From contig CAWCTF010000005.1 of assembly GCA_963798435.1 (NCBI GenBank), positions 124,001-188,000 of the forward strand: a DNA stretch of 64,000 nucleotides, read 5' to 3'. Of the stretch, positions 19,786 to 29,245 are shown one piece after another. This DNA comes from JALHST01 sp963798435 (GTDB lineage Bacteria > Bacteroidota > Bacteroidia > Flavobacteriales > Flavobacteriaceae). A model generated the notes under the pieces. It was given only the letters and a program-made list of their open reading frames with translations. It did not search any database and was not told the origin of the DNA. Every line of letters starts with the position of its first letter. The first letter of the stretch is position 1. The position numbers and the translations under genes were made by a program.

Positions 19786-22740
19786 ATGAAAATGCGATTG
19801 TTCGCCCTGTCCTTCCTTTTATGCACTTTTACCTTATTTTCCCAAGACTATTTTCCTAAAAACGATGGCGTAAAAGCAAAGAATACAAATTATACAGCCT
19901 TTATCAATGGCAAGATTTATGTGACTCCGTCTCAGATTGTCGATAATGGTACCCTACTCATTCAAAACGGAAAGGTCGTTCAGGTAGGAAAATCGGTTGC
20001 GCTACCAAAAAATACAGTCATTGTCGATTTAAAGGGCAAGTATGTGTATCCTTCCTTTATCGATGTCTTTTCTGATTTTGGGGTTGAAAAGCCAAAAAAG
20101 GATTCACAAGGTCGGCGCTCCGCAGATTTTGATCCTGTTCGCGAGGGCTATTATTGGAACGACCATATAATGCCCGAAAATGATGCAACTTCCGTATTTA
20201 AATATGATGACAAAAGTGCAAAAACGCTACGCGACCTAGGTTTTGGCGTCGTCAATTCACATATCGAGGATGGTATTGCCCGTGGGACTGGGGTCTTAAT
20301 TGCACTAAATGGTGCAGGGACAGATGCTGATCGCATCGTGTCCGACGAATCGGCACAATATTTTTCCTTTGAAAAGAGTGTTGCAAAAAACCAATCTTAC
20401 CCGACATCATTGATGGGCGCTATGGCCTTACTCCGACAAATGTATTATGATGCCGATTGGTACGGAAAAGGGAATGTAAGTACGATCGACAGGTCTTTGG
20501 AAGCGTTAAACAACCACAAGGGCCTGATTCAGATTTTTGCCGCAGGAGATAATGGGAATGTCATGCGTGCAGATGCAATTGGCGATAAATTTGGAATTCA
20601 ATATACTATTTTAGGCGGAGGTGATGAGTATGAAAGGATTGCCGATGTGAAAGCGACCAATGCCAAATTGATCCTACCATTGACCTTTCCTGAACCATCG
20701 GACGTATCGAACCCGTATCAAGCCAATTATTTTTCAATCAAGGATTTGCGCCAGTGGAAACAAGCCCCATCGAATCCGAGGGTGGTAGCTGAAAACGGTG
20801 TGCTATTTGCGTTCACTATGAACGGATTAAAATCTACTTCCGATTTTAAAAAGAATGTATTGAAATCAGTAGCCAATGGTCTTTCGAAAACAAAGGCATT
20901 AGAGGCACTGACCACCGTTCCTGCGCAAATTTTGGGGAAATCAGACCAAATCGGTTCTCTTAATATAGGCTCCCTCGCAAACTTTTTGATCACTTCAGGC
21001 GAGCTGTTTGATGATAAGACCACCCTTTTCGAAAATTGGGTTCAGGGAACTCAGAATATTGTCAACGACATGCGACTTATCGACATTCGCGGTGATTATG
21101 ACCTTACAGCTGGAGGAAATCAATTCAAGGTTTCAATTACTGGCGAGCCTGGCAAACCAAAGCTCGAAATCAAGAAGGATACGATGGCATTAAAATCAAA
21201 TCTCAGTTATTCCGAAAACTGGTTGGATATTACGTTTTCGTCCGATAATGGTGCGAAAAATTATCGTATGACCGGTTTGGTAGAAACTGCGGCTGGGCCA
21301 CATACAGGATTGATGGTGCTGCCCGACGGAACGGAAGTTTCGTATCGTGCCATAAAAAATGCCCCATTTGAAGAGAAGGACCAAAAAGAGGACGAACCCG
21401 AGGATGGAAATAGCACCCTTGCCGTGACCTTCCCGAATGTTGGATATGGAAATTCGACACTACCCAAAACGGAAAATCTGTTGATCAAAAATGCAACGGT
21501 CTGGACCAGTGAAGCGGCTGGGAACCTTGAAAATACGGATGTATTGGTAAAAAATGGCAAAATTGCCAAAATAGGTCAAAATCTAAGCGATGGAAGTGCC
21601 AAGGTAATCGATGCCAAGGGAAAATACTTGACTGCTGGCATTATTGATGAACACAGCCATATTGCGGCGTTAGCCATCAACGAGGCTGGTCAAAATTCGT
21701 CGGCAGAAGTAAATATGGAAGACGTTGTTGATCCTACAGACATGGATATTTATCGGGATTTGGCCGGTGGTGTTACCTCCATTCAATTATTACATGGCTC
21801 GGCAAACCCCATTGGTGGTAGGTCGGCACTGTTAAAATTAAAGTGGGGAGAAAGTGCGAAGAATATGATTTATTCGAACGCCCCTAAATTTATAAAATTT
21901 GCCCTTGGGGAGAATGTAAAACAAAGTAATTGGGACAGTCATAATCGTTTTCCACAATCGCGTATGGGTGTGGAACAGGTATTTATCGATTATTTTCAAC
22001 GTGCCAAGGAATATGATGCTAAAAAGAAAAGTGGTCAGCCATACCGTTATGATGAAGAAATGGAAACTTTGGCGGAAGTCTTGAACGGCCAACGATTTAT
22101 AACATGCCATTCATACGTGCAAAGTGAAATCAACATGATGATGAAGGTGGCAGAAAAATTCAATTTTAGGATCAATACCTTCACCCACATTCTTGAAGGT
22201 TATAAAGTAGCCGATAAAATGGCAGCCCACGGAGTCGGCGGATCCACATTTAGCGACTGGTGGGCGTACAAATTTGAAGTAAACGATGCAATCCCCTATA
22301 ATGCGGCCATTATGCACGATGAAGGTGTTACCGTAGCCATTAATAGCGATGATGCCGAAATGTCGCGCCGACTCAATCAAGAGGCGGCAAAGACCATCAA
22401 ATACGGTGGCATGACTGAGTTGGAGGCTTGGAAAATGGTCACCATCAATCCCGCGAAACTGTTACATCTTGATTCACGAGTTGGAAGTATTAAGGAAGGG
22501 AAGGATGCCGATTTGGTTTTATGGACCGATAATCCGCTTTCAGTGGCCGCAAAAGCCGAGAAAACGATTATTGAAGGTGCTACCTATTTTGACCTGGACA
22601 AAGATAAGGCGCAAAGGGAAGCCGTTAAAAAAGAAAGGAGCGAATTAATCAATATGATGATGAAGGCAAAAGCAAGTGGCGGAGACGCGAAGGGACCAAG
22701 TCCCAAGAAGAAAGAACGATTCAACTGTGATAGCCTATAA
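19786..22740 (+). CDS. Secreted double amidohydrolase protein; first module degenerate
   Basis: 984 residues from the ATG at 19786, chosen because it opens a signal peptide (MKMRLFALSFLLCTFTLFSQ); a longer upstream frame has no such signal. Two amidohydrolase modules lie in tandem. The first (about 30-480) has lost the metal His pair: YPSFIDVFSDFG replaces G-F-I-D-x-H-x-H. The second (about 610-950) is intact: AGIIDEHSHIA, a His in TCHSYV, a His in THILEG and a catalytic Asp in NSDDAEM. Imidazolonepropionase-like enzymes of this type hydrolyse cyclic or peptide amides; the substrate is unknown. The related single-module gene follows at once. Confidence 0.85.
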   Translation: MKMRLFALSFLLCTFTLFSQDYFPKNDGVKAKNTNYTAFINGKIYVTPSQIVDNGTLLIQNGKVVQVGKSVALPKNTVIVDLKGKYVYPSFIDVFSDFGVEKPKKDSQGRRSADFDPVREGYYWNDHIMPENDATSVFKYDDKSAKTLRDLGFGVVNSHIEDGIARGTGVLIALNGAGTDADRIVSDESAQYFSFEKSVAKNQSYPTSLMGAMALLRQMYYDADWYGKGNVSTIDRSLEALNNHKGLIQIFAAGDNGNVMRADAIGDKFGIQYTILGGGDEYERIADVKATNAKLILPLTFPEPSDVSNPYQANYFSIKDLRQWKQAPSNPRVVAENGVLFAFTMNGLKSTSDFKKNVLKSVANGLSKTKALEALTTVPAQILGKSDQIGSLNIGSLANFLITSGELFDDKTTLFENWVQGTQNIVNDMRLIDIRGDYDLTAGGNQFKVSITGEPGKPKLEIKKDTMALKSNLSYSENWLDITFSSDNGAKNYRMTGLVETAAGPHTGLMVLPDGTEVSYRAIKNAPFEEKDQKEDEPEDGNSTLAVTFPNVGYGNSTLPKTENLLIKNATVWTSEAAGNLENTDVLVKNGKIAKIGQNLSDGSAKVIDAKGKYLTAGIIDEHSHIAALAINEAGQNSSAEVNMEDVVDPTDMDIYRDLAGGVTSIQLLHGSANPIGGRSALLKLKWGESAKNMIYSNAPKFIKFALGENVKQSNWDSHNRFPQSRMGVEQVFIDYFQRAKEYDAKKKSGQPYRYDEEMETLAEVLNGQRFITCHSYVQSEINMMMKVAEKFNFRINTFTHILEGYKVADKMAAHGVGGSTFSDWWAYKFEVNDAIPYNAAIMHDEGVTVAINSDDAEMSRRLNQEAAKTIKYGGMTELEAWKMVTINPAKLLHLDSRVGSIKEGKDADLVLWTDNPLSVAAKAEKTIIEGATYFDLDKDKAQREAVKKERSELINMMMKAKASGGDAKGPSPKKKERFNCDSL

Positions 22741-22762
22741 TTCGGATAATAAAGACAAAAAA

Positions 22763-24052
22763 ATGAAAAAAGCACTATATCTCTCAACACTTGCCCTTAG
22801 TATCACATTTCAAGGGTTTAATCAACAGACCCCGGCCGCAAAACAAAGTGAACCTATAACCATTCAGGATGCAACAATTCATGTAGGCGATGGCAACGTT
22901 TTGGAACACGCTACTCTCGTTTTGGAAAATGGAAAGATTTTGGCCATCGGCGACAAGAGCACCCCAACGAAAGGAACCATTATAGCGGCGACAGGAAAGC
23001 ATGTCTATCCAGGCTTTATCGCCACGGCCACTAAATTAGGACTGGTGGAGATAGATGCGGTAAGGGCAAGTGATGATCAAAGTGAACTGGGTGACCTTTT
23101 ACCACATGTGCGAAGTCAGATTGCCTATAATGCCGAAAGTAAAGTGGTCGAAAGCATGCGGCCCAATGGCGTACTTTTAGGCCAGATTACTCCAGTTGGC
23201 GGACGTATTTCAGGTACATCGACCATTATGCAGTTCGATGCATGGAACTGGGAGGATGCCACGGTAAAAGTAGATGATGGTATACACCTTAACTGGCCCG
23301 ATTCATTTCGTAGGGGAAGATGGTGGATGGGTGAAGACCGAGGTTATCAGCCCAATAAAGAGTATCAAAACCAGGTCTTGGAGGTGACGACTTTCATTCA
23401 AAACTCAGAGGCCTACGGTAAAGATTCGGCAAAAGCAGTAAATGCGCCATTTGCAGCCATGCAAGGCCTATTTAACGGCTCCCAAAAGTTATACATTTCA
23501 GCCAATGGCGAAAAGGAAATTATAGATGCCGTAACCATGGCAAAAAATAACGGTATACAGCATGTGGTATTGGTTGGTGGTTACCATGCCTATAAAATTA
23601 CCGATTTTCTAAAGGAAAATAATGTTGCCGTATTGGTGCGCGCACCTCACAATTTACCACAATATGAAGATGATGATTACGACTTGCCATACAAACTTCC
23701 AAAACTACTGGCAGATGCGGGACTTTTGGTTGGCATACAAAATACCGATGAAGCCGTTTTTCAAACGCGAAACCTGCCTTTTTATGCCGGGCACTTAGTG
23801 GGGCAAGGCATGAATAAGGAAAAGGCCCTGCAATTGATAACGTTAAACCCGGCCAGAATTTTGGGAATTGATGCCGACTATGGCTCTTTGGAAGTGGGAA
23901 AAAGTGCAACGCTTTTTATTTCTGAAGGAGATGCGCTAGATATGCGCACCAACCAGTTGACGAATGCCTTTATCGATGGCAGGGCCATTTCCCTGGAAAC
24001 CCATCAGACCGAACTTTGGAAAAGATATTCCAAAAAATATGAAGGCGAATAG
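22763..24052 (+). CDS. Secreted amidohydrolase-like protein lacking the metal-binding HxH
   Basis: 429 residues from the ATG at 22763, 22 bases after the previous stop; this start gives a signal peptide (MKKALYLSTLALSITFQGFN), while the longer frame would overlap the previous gene. It has the N-terminal beta-sandwich typical of amidohydrolases (ATIHVGDGNVLEHATLVLENGKILAIGD) and the C-terminal half (LNPARILGIDADYGSLEVGKSATLFI), but YPGFIATATKLGL stands where G-F-I-D-x-H-x-H is expected. It resembles the first module of the preceding protein. Probably a non-catalytic partner of that protein, as inferred from the missing ligands. Confidence 0.83.
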   Translation: MKKALYLSTLALSITFQGFNQQTPAAKQSEPITIQDATIHVGDGNVLEHATLVLENGKILAIGDKSTPTKGTIIAATGKHVYPGFIATATKLGLVEIDAVRASDDQSELGDLLPHVRSQIAYNAESKVVESMRPNGVLLGQITPVGGRISGTSTIMQFDAWNWEDATVKVDDGIHLNWPDSFRRGRWWMGEDRGYQPNKEYQNQVLEVTTFIQNSEAYGKDSAKAVNAPFAAMQGLFNGSQKLYISANGEKEIIDAVTMAKNNGIQHVVLVGGYHAYKITDFLKENNVAVLVRAPHNLPQYEDDDYDLPYKLPKLLADAGLLVGIQNTDEAVFQTRNLPFYAGHLVGQGMNKEKALQLITLNPARILGIDADYGSLEVGKSATLFISEGDALDMRTNQLTNAFIDGRAISLETHQTELWKRYSKKYEGE

Positions 24053-24074
24053 TCTTGCTCGTATACGTTTCTAT

Positions 24075-25085
24075 CTAGCTGTGAATGCCGCCCTTCTTAT
24101 CCCTTAAAAAAATAGGGGATTTGCGATTAATGACTGCCAATATCTCGGAAAGGATCGACACTGCAATTTCCTGGGGTGTTTCAGCCCCTATATTCAATCC
24201 AGCCGGACCATACATAGAGCCAAAGAAAGCGTCAGTAACTTCAGGACAAAATTCCAAAAATTCATTTAGTAGTTTTTCACGTCTTTTTTTGGGTCCTAGG
24301 ATTCCCAAATAGGCGTGTCGACTTTTTTGTAAGGCGATTAAATATTGTAGGTCTTTTACATAACTATGGGTCATCAAAATTACCGCAGTCTGCATATCGA
24401 TTCCGTCACAATCGAATTCCTCAGGAAATGGGGTTATAATTTCATGGGCCCCTGGAAAATCTGAAATTTGCTTTTCTTCCGACGGATGTGCCACAATGGT
24501 CACTTCCCAGCCTAAGAGTCCCGCCAATAAACACAGTTGAACTGCGTCGTGTTCAGCACCAATGATCACTAACTTAAAACAAGGTTTTAACCGATCTCTA
24601 TAGACCTCCAAATCAGGGTCGATTTGATTTGTCGGGTGCATGGCAAAACGGGAATCCTTAAATTCGAAGATGGTTCCGACTCCCGATTTCGATCCTTCCT
24701 TCTTTTGGTAATATGCCGAAATCTGAAATTCGGAGCGGTCCTTAATCGCTTTAAAAAAAACGTCTAAAAACACATCGCTTGGTTGAAATGGCTCTATCAA
24801 GATATAAAGGATGCCTTCACAGCCCAAGCGGTACCTTCCATCATAGGTCATTATCTTAGGTATGCCATCGCTGAAAACGGTCAAGGCCTGTCTGAAAACC
24901 TCCTTTTCTACACAACCTCCACTTACAGCACCGATCATTTGACCATTTTCGAAAACCAGCATTCGCACGCCGGGTTTGCGATACGAAGAACCTTCTAAGG
25001 CCACGACCGTTGCCAATACAGCCTTTTGTGACTGTTTACGGTTTTTCAAATAGGCTTCAATAATTTTTTTTAGTTCGTGGGTCAT
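24075..25085 (-). CDS. xdhC: XdhC/CoxI family protein (molybdoenzyme maturation)
   Basis: 336 residues. The N-terminal XdhC_CoxI domain has VVALEGSSYRKPGVRMLV and GAVSGGCVEKEV (Cys about 59), and a C-terminal Rossmann domain has LVIIGAEHDAVQLCLLAGLLGWEVTIV, ending with GPAGLNIGAETPQEIAVSILSEI. XdhC-type proteins bind the molybdenum cofactor, help its sulfuration and insert it into xanthine-dehydrogenase-family enzymes. Its likely client is the IorAB-like enzyme encoded at 30992-33687. It is divergent from moaA and separated from the main minus operon by moaA-moeA. Confidence 0.92.
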   Translation of the reverse strand: MTHELKKIIEAYLKNRKQSQKAVLATVVALEGSSYRKPGVRMLVFENGQMIGAVSGGCVEKEVFRQALTVFSDGIPKIMTYDGRYRLGCEGILYILIEPFQPSDVFLDVFFKAIKDRSEFQISAYYQKKEGSKSGVGTIFEFKDSRFAMHPTNQIDPDLEVYRDRLKPCFKLVIIGAEHDAVQLCLLAGLLGWEVTIVAHPSEEKQISDFPGAHEIITPFPEEFDCDGIDMQTAVILMTHSYVKDLQYLIALQKSRHAYLGILGPKKRREKLLNEFLEFCPEVTDAFFGSMYGPAGLNIGAETPQEIAVSILSEILAVINRKSPIFLRDKKGGIHS

Positions 25086-25161
25086 GCTTTGACATGTTTT
25101 GACAATATTTCACGATGATTGGGTTCTTTTCAATAATTTGCGGCTATAATTTCAAAAATCA

Positions 25162-25196
25162 CTATCTTGAATACTACATCTTTACTGACAAGATAG
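25162..25196. promoter_or_regulatory. 8-bp inverted repeat upstream of moaA
   Basis: CTATCTTG at 25162-25169 and CAAGATAG at 25189-25196 are perfect reverse complements separated by 19 bases, in the xdhC-moaA divergent spacer and ending 16 bases before the moaA start. It could be an operator or a 5' leader stem. It does not have the complexity expected of a molybdenum-cofactor riboswitch. Confidence 0.35.
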
Positions 25197-25212
25197 CAAA
25201 TACAGGAATAAC

Positions 25213-26196
25213 ATGACCGATTCATTCGATAGAGCAATTGATTATGTACGGATCGCCATTACGGATCGGTGCAATTTACGTTGTTTTTACTGTATGCCAA
25301 AGGAAGGGATTCCATACGAACCAAAAGCCCACCTCCTAAGTTATGAGGAAATTACAAGATTGCTCGAGGTGCTTGGAAATCTGGGGTTTCGAAAGGTACG
25401 ATTTACAGGTGGCGAACCGTTCTTAAGAAAAGACTTCATGCAGTTACTCGAAAGTACTGCAGCACTTTCAACCTTCAAATCGATCCATATCACCTCGAAC
25501 GGAACATTGCTTCAAAAGCATATCCCGCAACTTCTTGAATTGGGAATTACCCATATCAATTTAAGCTTAGATACGTTAGATCCAGATCGATTTAAAAAAA
25601 TTACCCGACGTGATGATTATAAAAAGGTAATCCAAACCCTATATATGCTAATGGAACAAGGGTTTAAGGTAAAGGTCAACGCCGTAATCATGTCAGACAT
25701 CAATAGTCAAGATATTGTTCCTATGGCGATGCTTGCCAAAGACCACCCGGTCGAGGTGCGCTTTATTGAGGAAATGCCATTTAACGGAGGGTACAAACAA
25801 AATACGGAAATGTACAATGCCCAACAAATATTGAAGGACCTAAACGATCATTTTCCGACGTTGCAAAAGATGGAATCTAATCATGGAGATACGGCAAATT
25901 TGTATAAAATTCCTGGCTATCGTGGAAATATCGGTGTGATCGCAGCGTTTACTCGTACCTTTTGTGATACATGCAACCGCCTTCGGATTTCATCAAAAGG
26001 GGATATTAAAACATGTCTTTATGATGGCGGAGTTTTCAATATCAAGGATTACATGCGTTCTGGGGTTACTGACATTGAATTAGCTGAAAAGTTCCAACAT
26101 TTGATCAAACTAAAGCCAAAGAACGGATTTGTGGCCGAAGCGCTTCGCAATGACAACGACAAAGTGTTGGAAAGTATGAGTGCTATTGGCGGATAG
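25213..26196 (+). CDS. moaA: GTP 3',8-cyclase (molybdopterin biosynthesis MoaA)
   Basis: 327 residues. A radical-SAM cluster is visible at Cys20-Cys24-Cys27 (CNLRCFYC), a SAM motif (RFTGGEPFLRKDF), and the second MoaA-specific Fe-S cluster at Cys251, Cys254 and Cys268 (FCDTCNRLRISSKGDIKTC). It makes the first step of cofactor synthesis, GTP to 3',8-cyclo-7,8-dihydro-GTP. The C-terminal pair of Gly residues (AIGG) that MoaA proteins end with is present. moeA begins one base after its stop codon. Confidence 0.97.
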   Translation: MTDSFDRAIDYVRIAITDRCNLRCFYCMPKEGIPYEPKAHLLSYEEITRLLEVLGNLGFRKVRFTGGEPFLRKDFMQLLESTAALSTFKSIHITSNGTLLQKHIPQLLELGITHINLSLDTLDPDRFKKITRRDDYKKVIQTLYMLMEQGFKVKVNAVIMSDINSQDIVPMAMLAKDHPVEVRFIEEMPFNGGYKQNTEMYNAQQILKDLNDHFPTLQKMESNHGDTANLYKIPGYRGNIGVIAAFTRTFCDTCNRLRISSKGDIKTCLYDGGVFNIKDYMRSGVTDIELAEKFQHLIKLKPKNGFVAEALRNDNDKVLESMSAIGG

Positions 26197-26197
26197 T

Positions 26198-27412
26198 ATG
26201 GATGAACCCTTGATTACATATGAACAGGCCTTGCAAATTTTGGCCGAACACAGCAGTAGTTTTACAATCGAAACAAGACCCCTCGAATCTTGTATGGGCG
26301 CCTATTTGGCCGAAGACTTATTCGCCGACCGCGATTTTCCGCCCTATGACCGGGTAACCATGGACGGTATTGCCATTGCCTACAAGGCCTTTGAAAACGG
26401 CCAACGGTCTTTTCAAATAGAAGCAATCGCCCCGGCAGGCACTGCACAAAAAGAATTGCAAGATCCAAGACATGCCATCGAGGTCATGACTGGTGCCATT
26501 TTGCCCCAAAAAACAGATACGGTCATCAGATATGAGGACGTGGTCATCAAGGAGCAAGTGGCTGCACTGCAAATCGATACGCTGCGTTTCAATCAAAATA
26601 TTCATTTTAAAGGGATTGACATTCGAGAGAATGCCCAGGTCGTAAAGAAGGGAAAGAGGCTTTCAAGTGCCGAAATAAATATTGCGGCAGCTATTGGAAA
26701 GGCCTCCCTAAAAGTTCAAAAAATGCCCAGGACGGTAATCATTTCAACAGGAGATGAATTGGTCTCCATTACAGAAGTGCCAAAACCGCATCAAATTCGA
26801 AGATCCAATGTCTATGGGATACAGCACAGTTTGCAGGAATGGGGAATACATGCCGACTTGGCCCACGTACCGGATGACCCTAAAATCATGCATTCCAGAA
26901 TTTCAGGGTTCTTGAAAAAATACGAGGTATTGGTTTTTACGGGAGGCGTTTCCAAAGGTAAATTTGATTATTTGCCCGATGTACTCGAGGCATTGAAGAT
27001 TAAAAAAAATATTCACAGAATTCAACAACGGCCAGGCAAGCCCTTTTGGTTTGGTACCAGCACAGACCACCACAAAATATTCGCGCTTCCAGGAAACCCC
27101 GTATCCTCGTTTGTTTGTGTCTATATTTATTTTCGGCATTGGCTTCGAGCGTCTTTAGGATTAAATGAAACGCCATTTTATGTAACGTTAGGGGAAGATG
27201 TTCAATTCAACCCTGATCTGACTTATTTTTTGGAAGCGAAATTAGAAAATGGCACCGATGGTTCTTTCACGGCCCTGCCAAAACAAGGCCATGGCTCGGG
27301 AGATTTCGTCAATTTGGTGCAGACCGATGGCTTTTTAATTTTACCACAAAAAGAGAATACATTTCGAAAAGGGGAAATATATCCTTTTATATCATATCGC
27401 TATACGCTTTAA
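26198..27412 (+). CDS. moeA: Molybdopterin molybdotransferase MoeA
   Basis: 404 residues from the ATG at 26198 (an upstream GTG at 26180 would overlap moaA). Domain order is that of MoeA: MoeA_N (FPPYDRVTMDGIAI near residue 50, ATMTGA-like VMTGAILPQKTDTVI), the MoaB/MogA-like domain (TVIISTGDELV, FTGGVSKGKFD, QQRPGKPFWFG, FALPGNPVSSFV) and a small C-terminal domain. It inserts molybdate into adenylylated molybdopterin. It converges on the TauE/SafE gene and the two stop codons overlap. Confidence 0.95.
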   Translation: MDEPLITYEQALQILAEHSSSFTIETRPLESCMGAYLAEDLFADRDFPPYDRVTMDGIAIAYKAFENGQRSFQIEAIAPAGTAQKELQDPRHAIEVMTGAILPQKTDTVIRYEDVVIKEQVAALQIDTLRFNQNIHFKGIDIRENAQVVKKGKRLSSAEINIAAAIGKASLKVQKMPRTVIISTGDELVSITEVPKPHQIRRSNVYGIQHSLQEWGIHADLAHVPDDPKIMHSRISGFLKKYEVLVFTGGVSKGKFDYLPDVLEALKIKKNIHRIQQRPGKPFWFGTSTDHHKIFALPGNPVSSFVCVYIYFRHWLRASLGLNETPFYVTLGEDVQFNPDLTYFLEAKLENGTDGSFTALPKQGHGSGDFVNLVQTDGFLILPQKENTFRKGEIYPFISYRYTL

Positions 27413-28194
27413 AAGGTCAAATGAAGGCCATTAATGAGCAAGACGCGCATACCCACTATCAGTACCAAGATGCCCGTAATCAGTTTAATGCCATTCCCGG
27501 TCAACTTGCTCAAACTGATTCGAATGCCCAACTGGCCGCCAAGCAAAACGGCTACTATCAGCATGGAGGCCTCCAAAAAAGGTATTTCAAAGGTTCCATT
27601 GATCAATAACCCGCCAATGCCCGATACCGAATTCACCAAAATAAAAAAACTGGCCAAGGCAGCAATTTTTATCGATTTGTCCCATTTCATATGATTTAGG
27701 ACGGGGGCTAGGAATATTCCACCTCCAATACCTACCAAACCTGACAATAAGCCAATACTGCCCCCGAGTAAATAATTCATATACGGGGGATACTCCCTCA
27801 TCGTTTCGTTGGATGTTTTTCGATAAAAGGTTTGATAAATGAGCGCCAATGACGAGATGATCAAAGCGGCCCCTAAAATGATGAAGAACACATACTCCTT
27901 GAGTCGAAATGATGCCCCAAGGAATGCCATCGGAATGCTGCTAATGATAAAAGGCAAGAATTTCCTCAAATCAAGATGACCACTTTTAAAGTAGAGATAG
28001 CTACTTCCCGAAACTACGACGAAGTTGCATAACAAGGCTGTGCTGCGTATCGCGAAAAAACTTGTAAAAACAAGGGTTAGTATGGCTAAGTAACTAGAAC
28101 CACCCCCAAAACCCACCGAGGAATAGATGGTGGCGACTATAAAAAATCCGATACATAACAATATTAGGTTCTCAATGTTCTGTGGCATACCCAA
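27409..28194 (-). CDS. TauE/SafE family permease
   Basis: 261 residues, about eight membrane segments in two inverted halves; each half has the Gly-rich family motif (SSVGFGGGSSYLAI about 25-38 and GLVGIGGGIFLAPVL about 150-164). Family members are proposed exporters or importers of sulfite, sulfoacetate or other sulfur and organic anions. It is the last gene of the cofactor operon, overlapping moeB by 23 bases, so a role with this pathway (sulfur compound or oxyanion transport) is suggested by position only. Its stop overlaps the convergent moeA stop by 4 bases. Confidence 0.88.
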   Translation of the reverse strand: MGMPQNIENLILLCIGFFIVATIYSSVGFGGGSSYLAILTLVFTSFFAIRSTALLCNFVVVSGSSYLYFKSGHLDLRKFLPFIISSIPMAFLGASFRLKEYVFFIILGAALIISSLALIYQTFYRKTSNETMREYPPYMNYLLGGSIGLLSGLVGIGGGIFLAPVLNHMKWDKSIKIAALASFFILVNSVSGIGGLLINGTFEIPFLEASMLIVAVLLGGQLGIRISLSKLTGNGIKLITGILVLIVGMRVLLINGLHLTF

Positions 28195-29245
28195 TTAAAT
28201 TGTTGATACCCCCTTTAACATTGATAAAAGGTGTCCTTGGTTGTAGCTCGCGGAGCATTGCCACTGCCTGATAACTGCGTATCCCCGACTGACAAATGAC
28301 ATAGACGGGTCCCTTGGCATGGATTTCAGTTACGCGAGTTTTCATTTCGTCCAGGGGGATATTTACCGATTTCGGCAGGTGAAAGGCCTCATATTCAGGT
28401 CTTGTCCTTACATCGATGCAGACGACATCCTCATGGGCAAGTAATAATTCAAATTCAGGAGCCCCTATAGCTGGTACAGGTATATTGCATCCAAAATCAT
28501 ACGAAGGCTGTAAAGCAACAATTTCAAGGTTGCTATCTACCCTATCAAATTTGATTTTCGTGATACTTTGATCCAAGCCATTATAAAGAAGGAGTCTGCC
28601 AGCGAGCACTTCACCAATTCCGGTTAGTGACTTTATGACTTCCAATGCCTGTAAACTCCCGACGATACCAGGTATAATTCCCAAAACCCCATGTTCTTCG
28701 CAGTTGGGAATCTCAGCAGGTCTAGGCATATCCTTGAACAGGCAACGATAGGTAGGCCCCTTTAAATAATTAAAAACACTGACTTGACCTTCAAAACCAT
28801 GCAAGGCACCATAAACAAAGGGTTTTTTAAGGATTACACAAGCATCGTTGATCAAATACCGTGTCGGGAAATTATCGGTCGCGTCAACAACGATATCATA
28901 TTCGCCAATAATTTCAAGTGCATTTTCAGTAGACAGAAAGGTATGATAACCCTTATGGATGGTTTCTGAATTTTGGGCCTTTAATTTTTCGAGTGCCACA
29001 GTGACTTTCGATTTTCCAATATCTGATTCCGTATAAAGAACCTGGCGATGCAAGTTGGATGCCGATACGATATCGTTATCGATCAAACCCAATAGGCCGA
29101 TACCCATGGCATTCAAATAAGTCATTACAGGGACGCCCAACCCCCCAGCGCCAACTACAAGAACCTTAGAGAGTGCCAATTTTTCTTGACCGGCCTGACC
29201 AAAGTCTTTCAAGATAGTTTGTCGGGCATAGCGTGCCAAGTTCAT
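28172..29245 (-). CDS. moeB: MoeB/ThiF-type adenylyltransferase with C-terminal rhodanese domain
   Basis: 357 residues. N-terminal E1-like domain: ARQTILKDFGQAGQEKL, nucleotide-binding VLVVGAGGLGVPV, DNDIVSASNLHRQVLY with the catalytic-site Asp/Arg, and DATDNFPTRYLINDAC. C-terminal rhodanese domain (about 260-357) with the active-site loop CQSGIRS. It adenylylates the C-terminal Gly of MoaD for sulfur loading, and the fused rhodanese could deliver the sulfur, as in eukaryotic MOCS3/Uba4. It overlaps mobA by 4 bases. Confidence 0.92.
   Translation of the reverse strand: MNLARYARQTILKDFGQAGQEKLALSKVLVVGAGGLGVPVMTYLNAMGIGLLGLIDNDIVSASNLHRQVLYTESDIGKSKVTVALEKLKAQNSETIHKGYHTFLSTENALEIIGEYDIVVDATDNFPTRYLINDACVILKKPFVYGALHGFEGQVSVFNYLKGPTYRCLFKDMPRPAEIPNCEEHGVLGIIPGIVGSLQALEVIKSLTGIGEVLAGRLLLYNGLDQSITKIKFDRVDSNLEIVALQPSYDFGCNIPVPAIGAPEFELLLAHEDVVCIDVRTRPEYEAFHLPKSVNIPLDEMKTRVTEIHAKGPVYVICQSGIRSYQAVAMLRELQPRTPFINVKGGINNLIGYATEH

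Noticed and set aside
25086..25212. Molybdenum-cofactor riboswitch upstream of moaA
   Set aside because: The leader is short and shows only one 8-bp stem; the multi-helix core of that riboswitch class is not visible.
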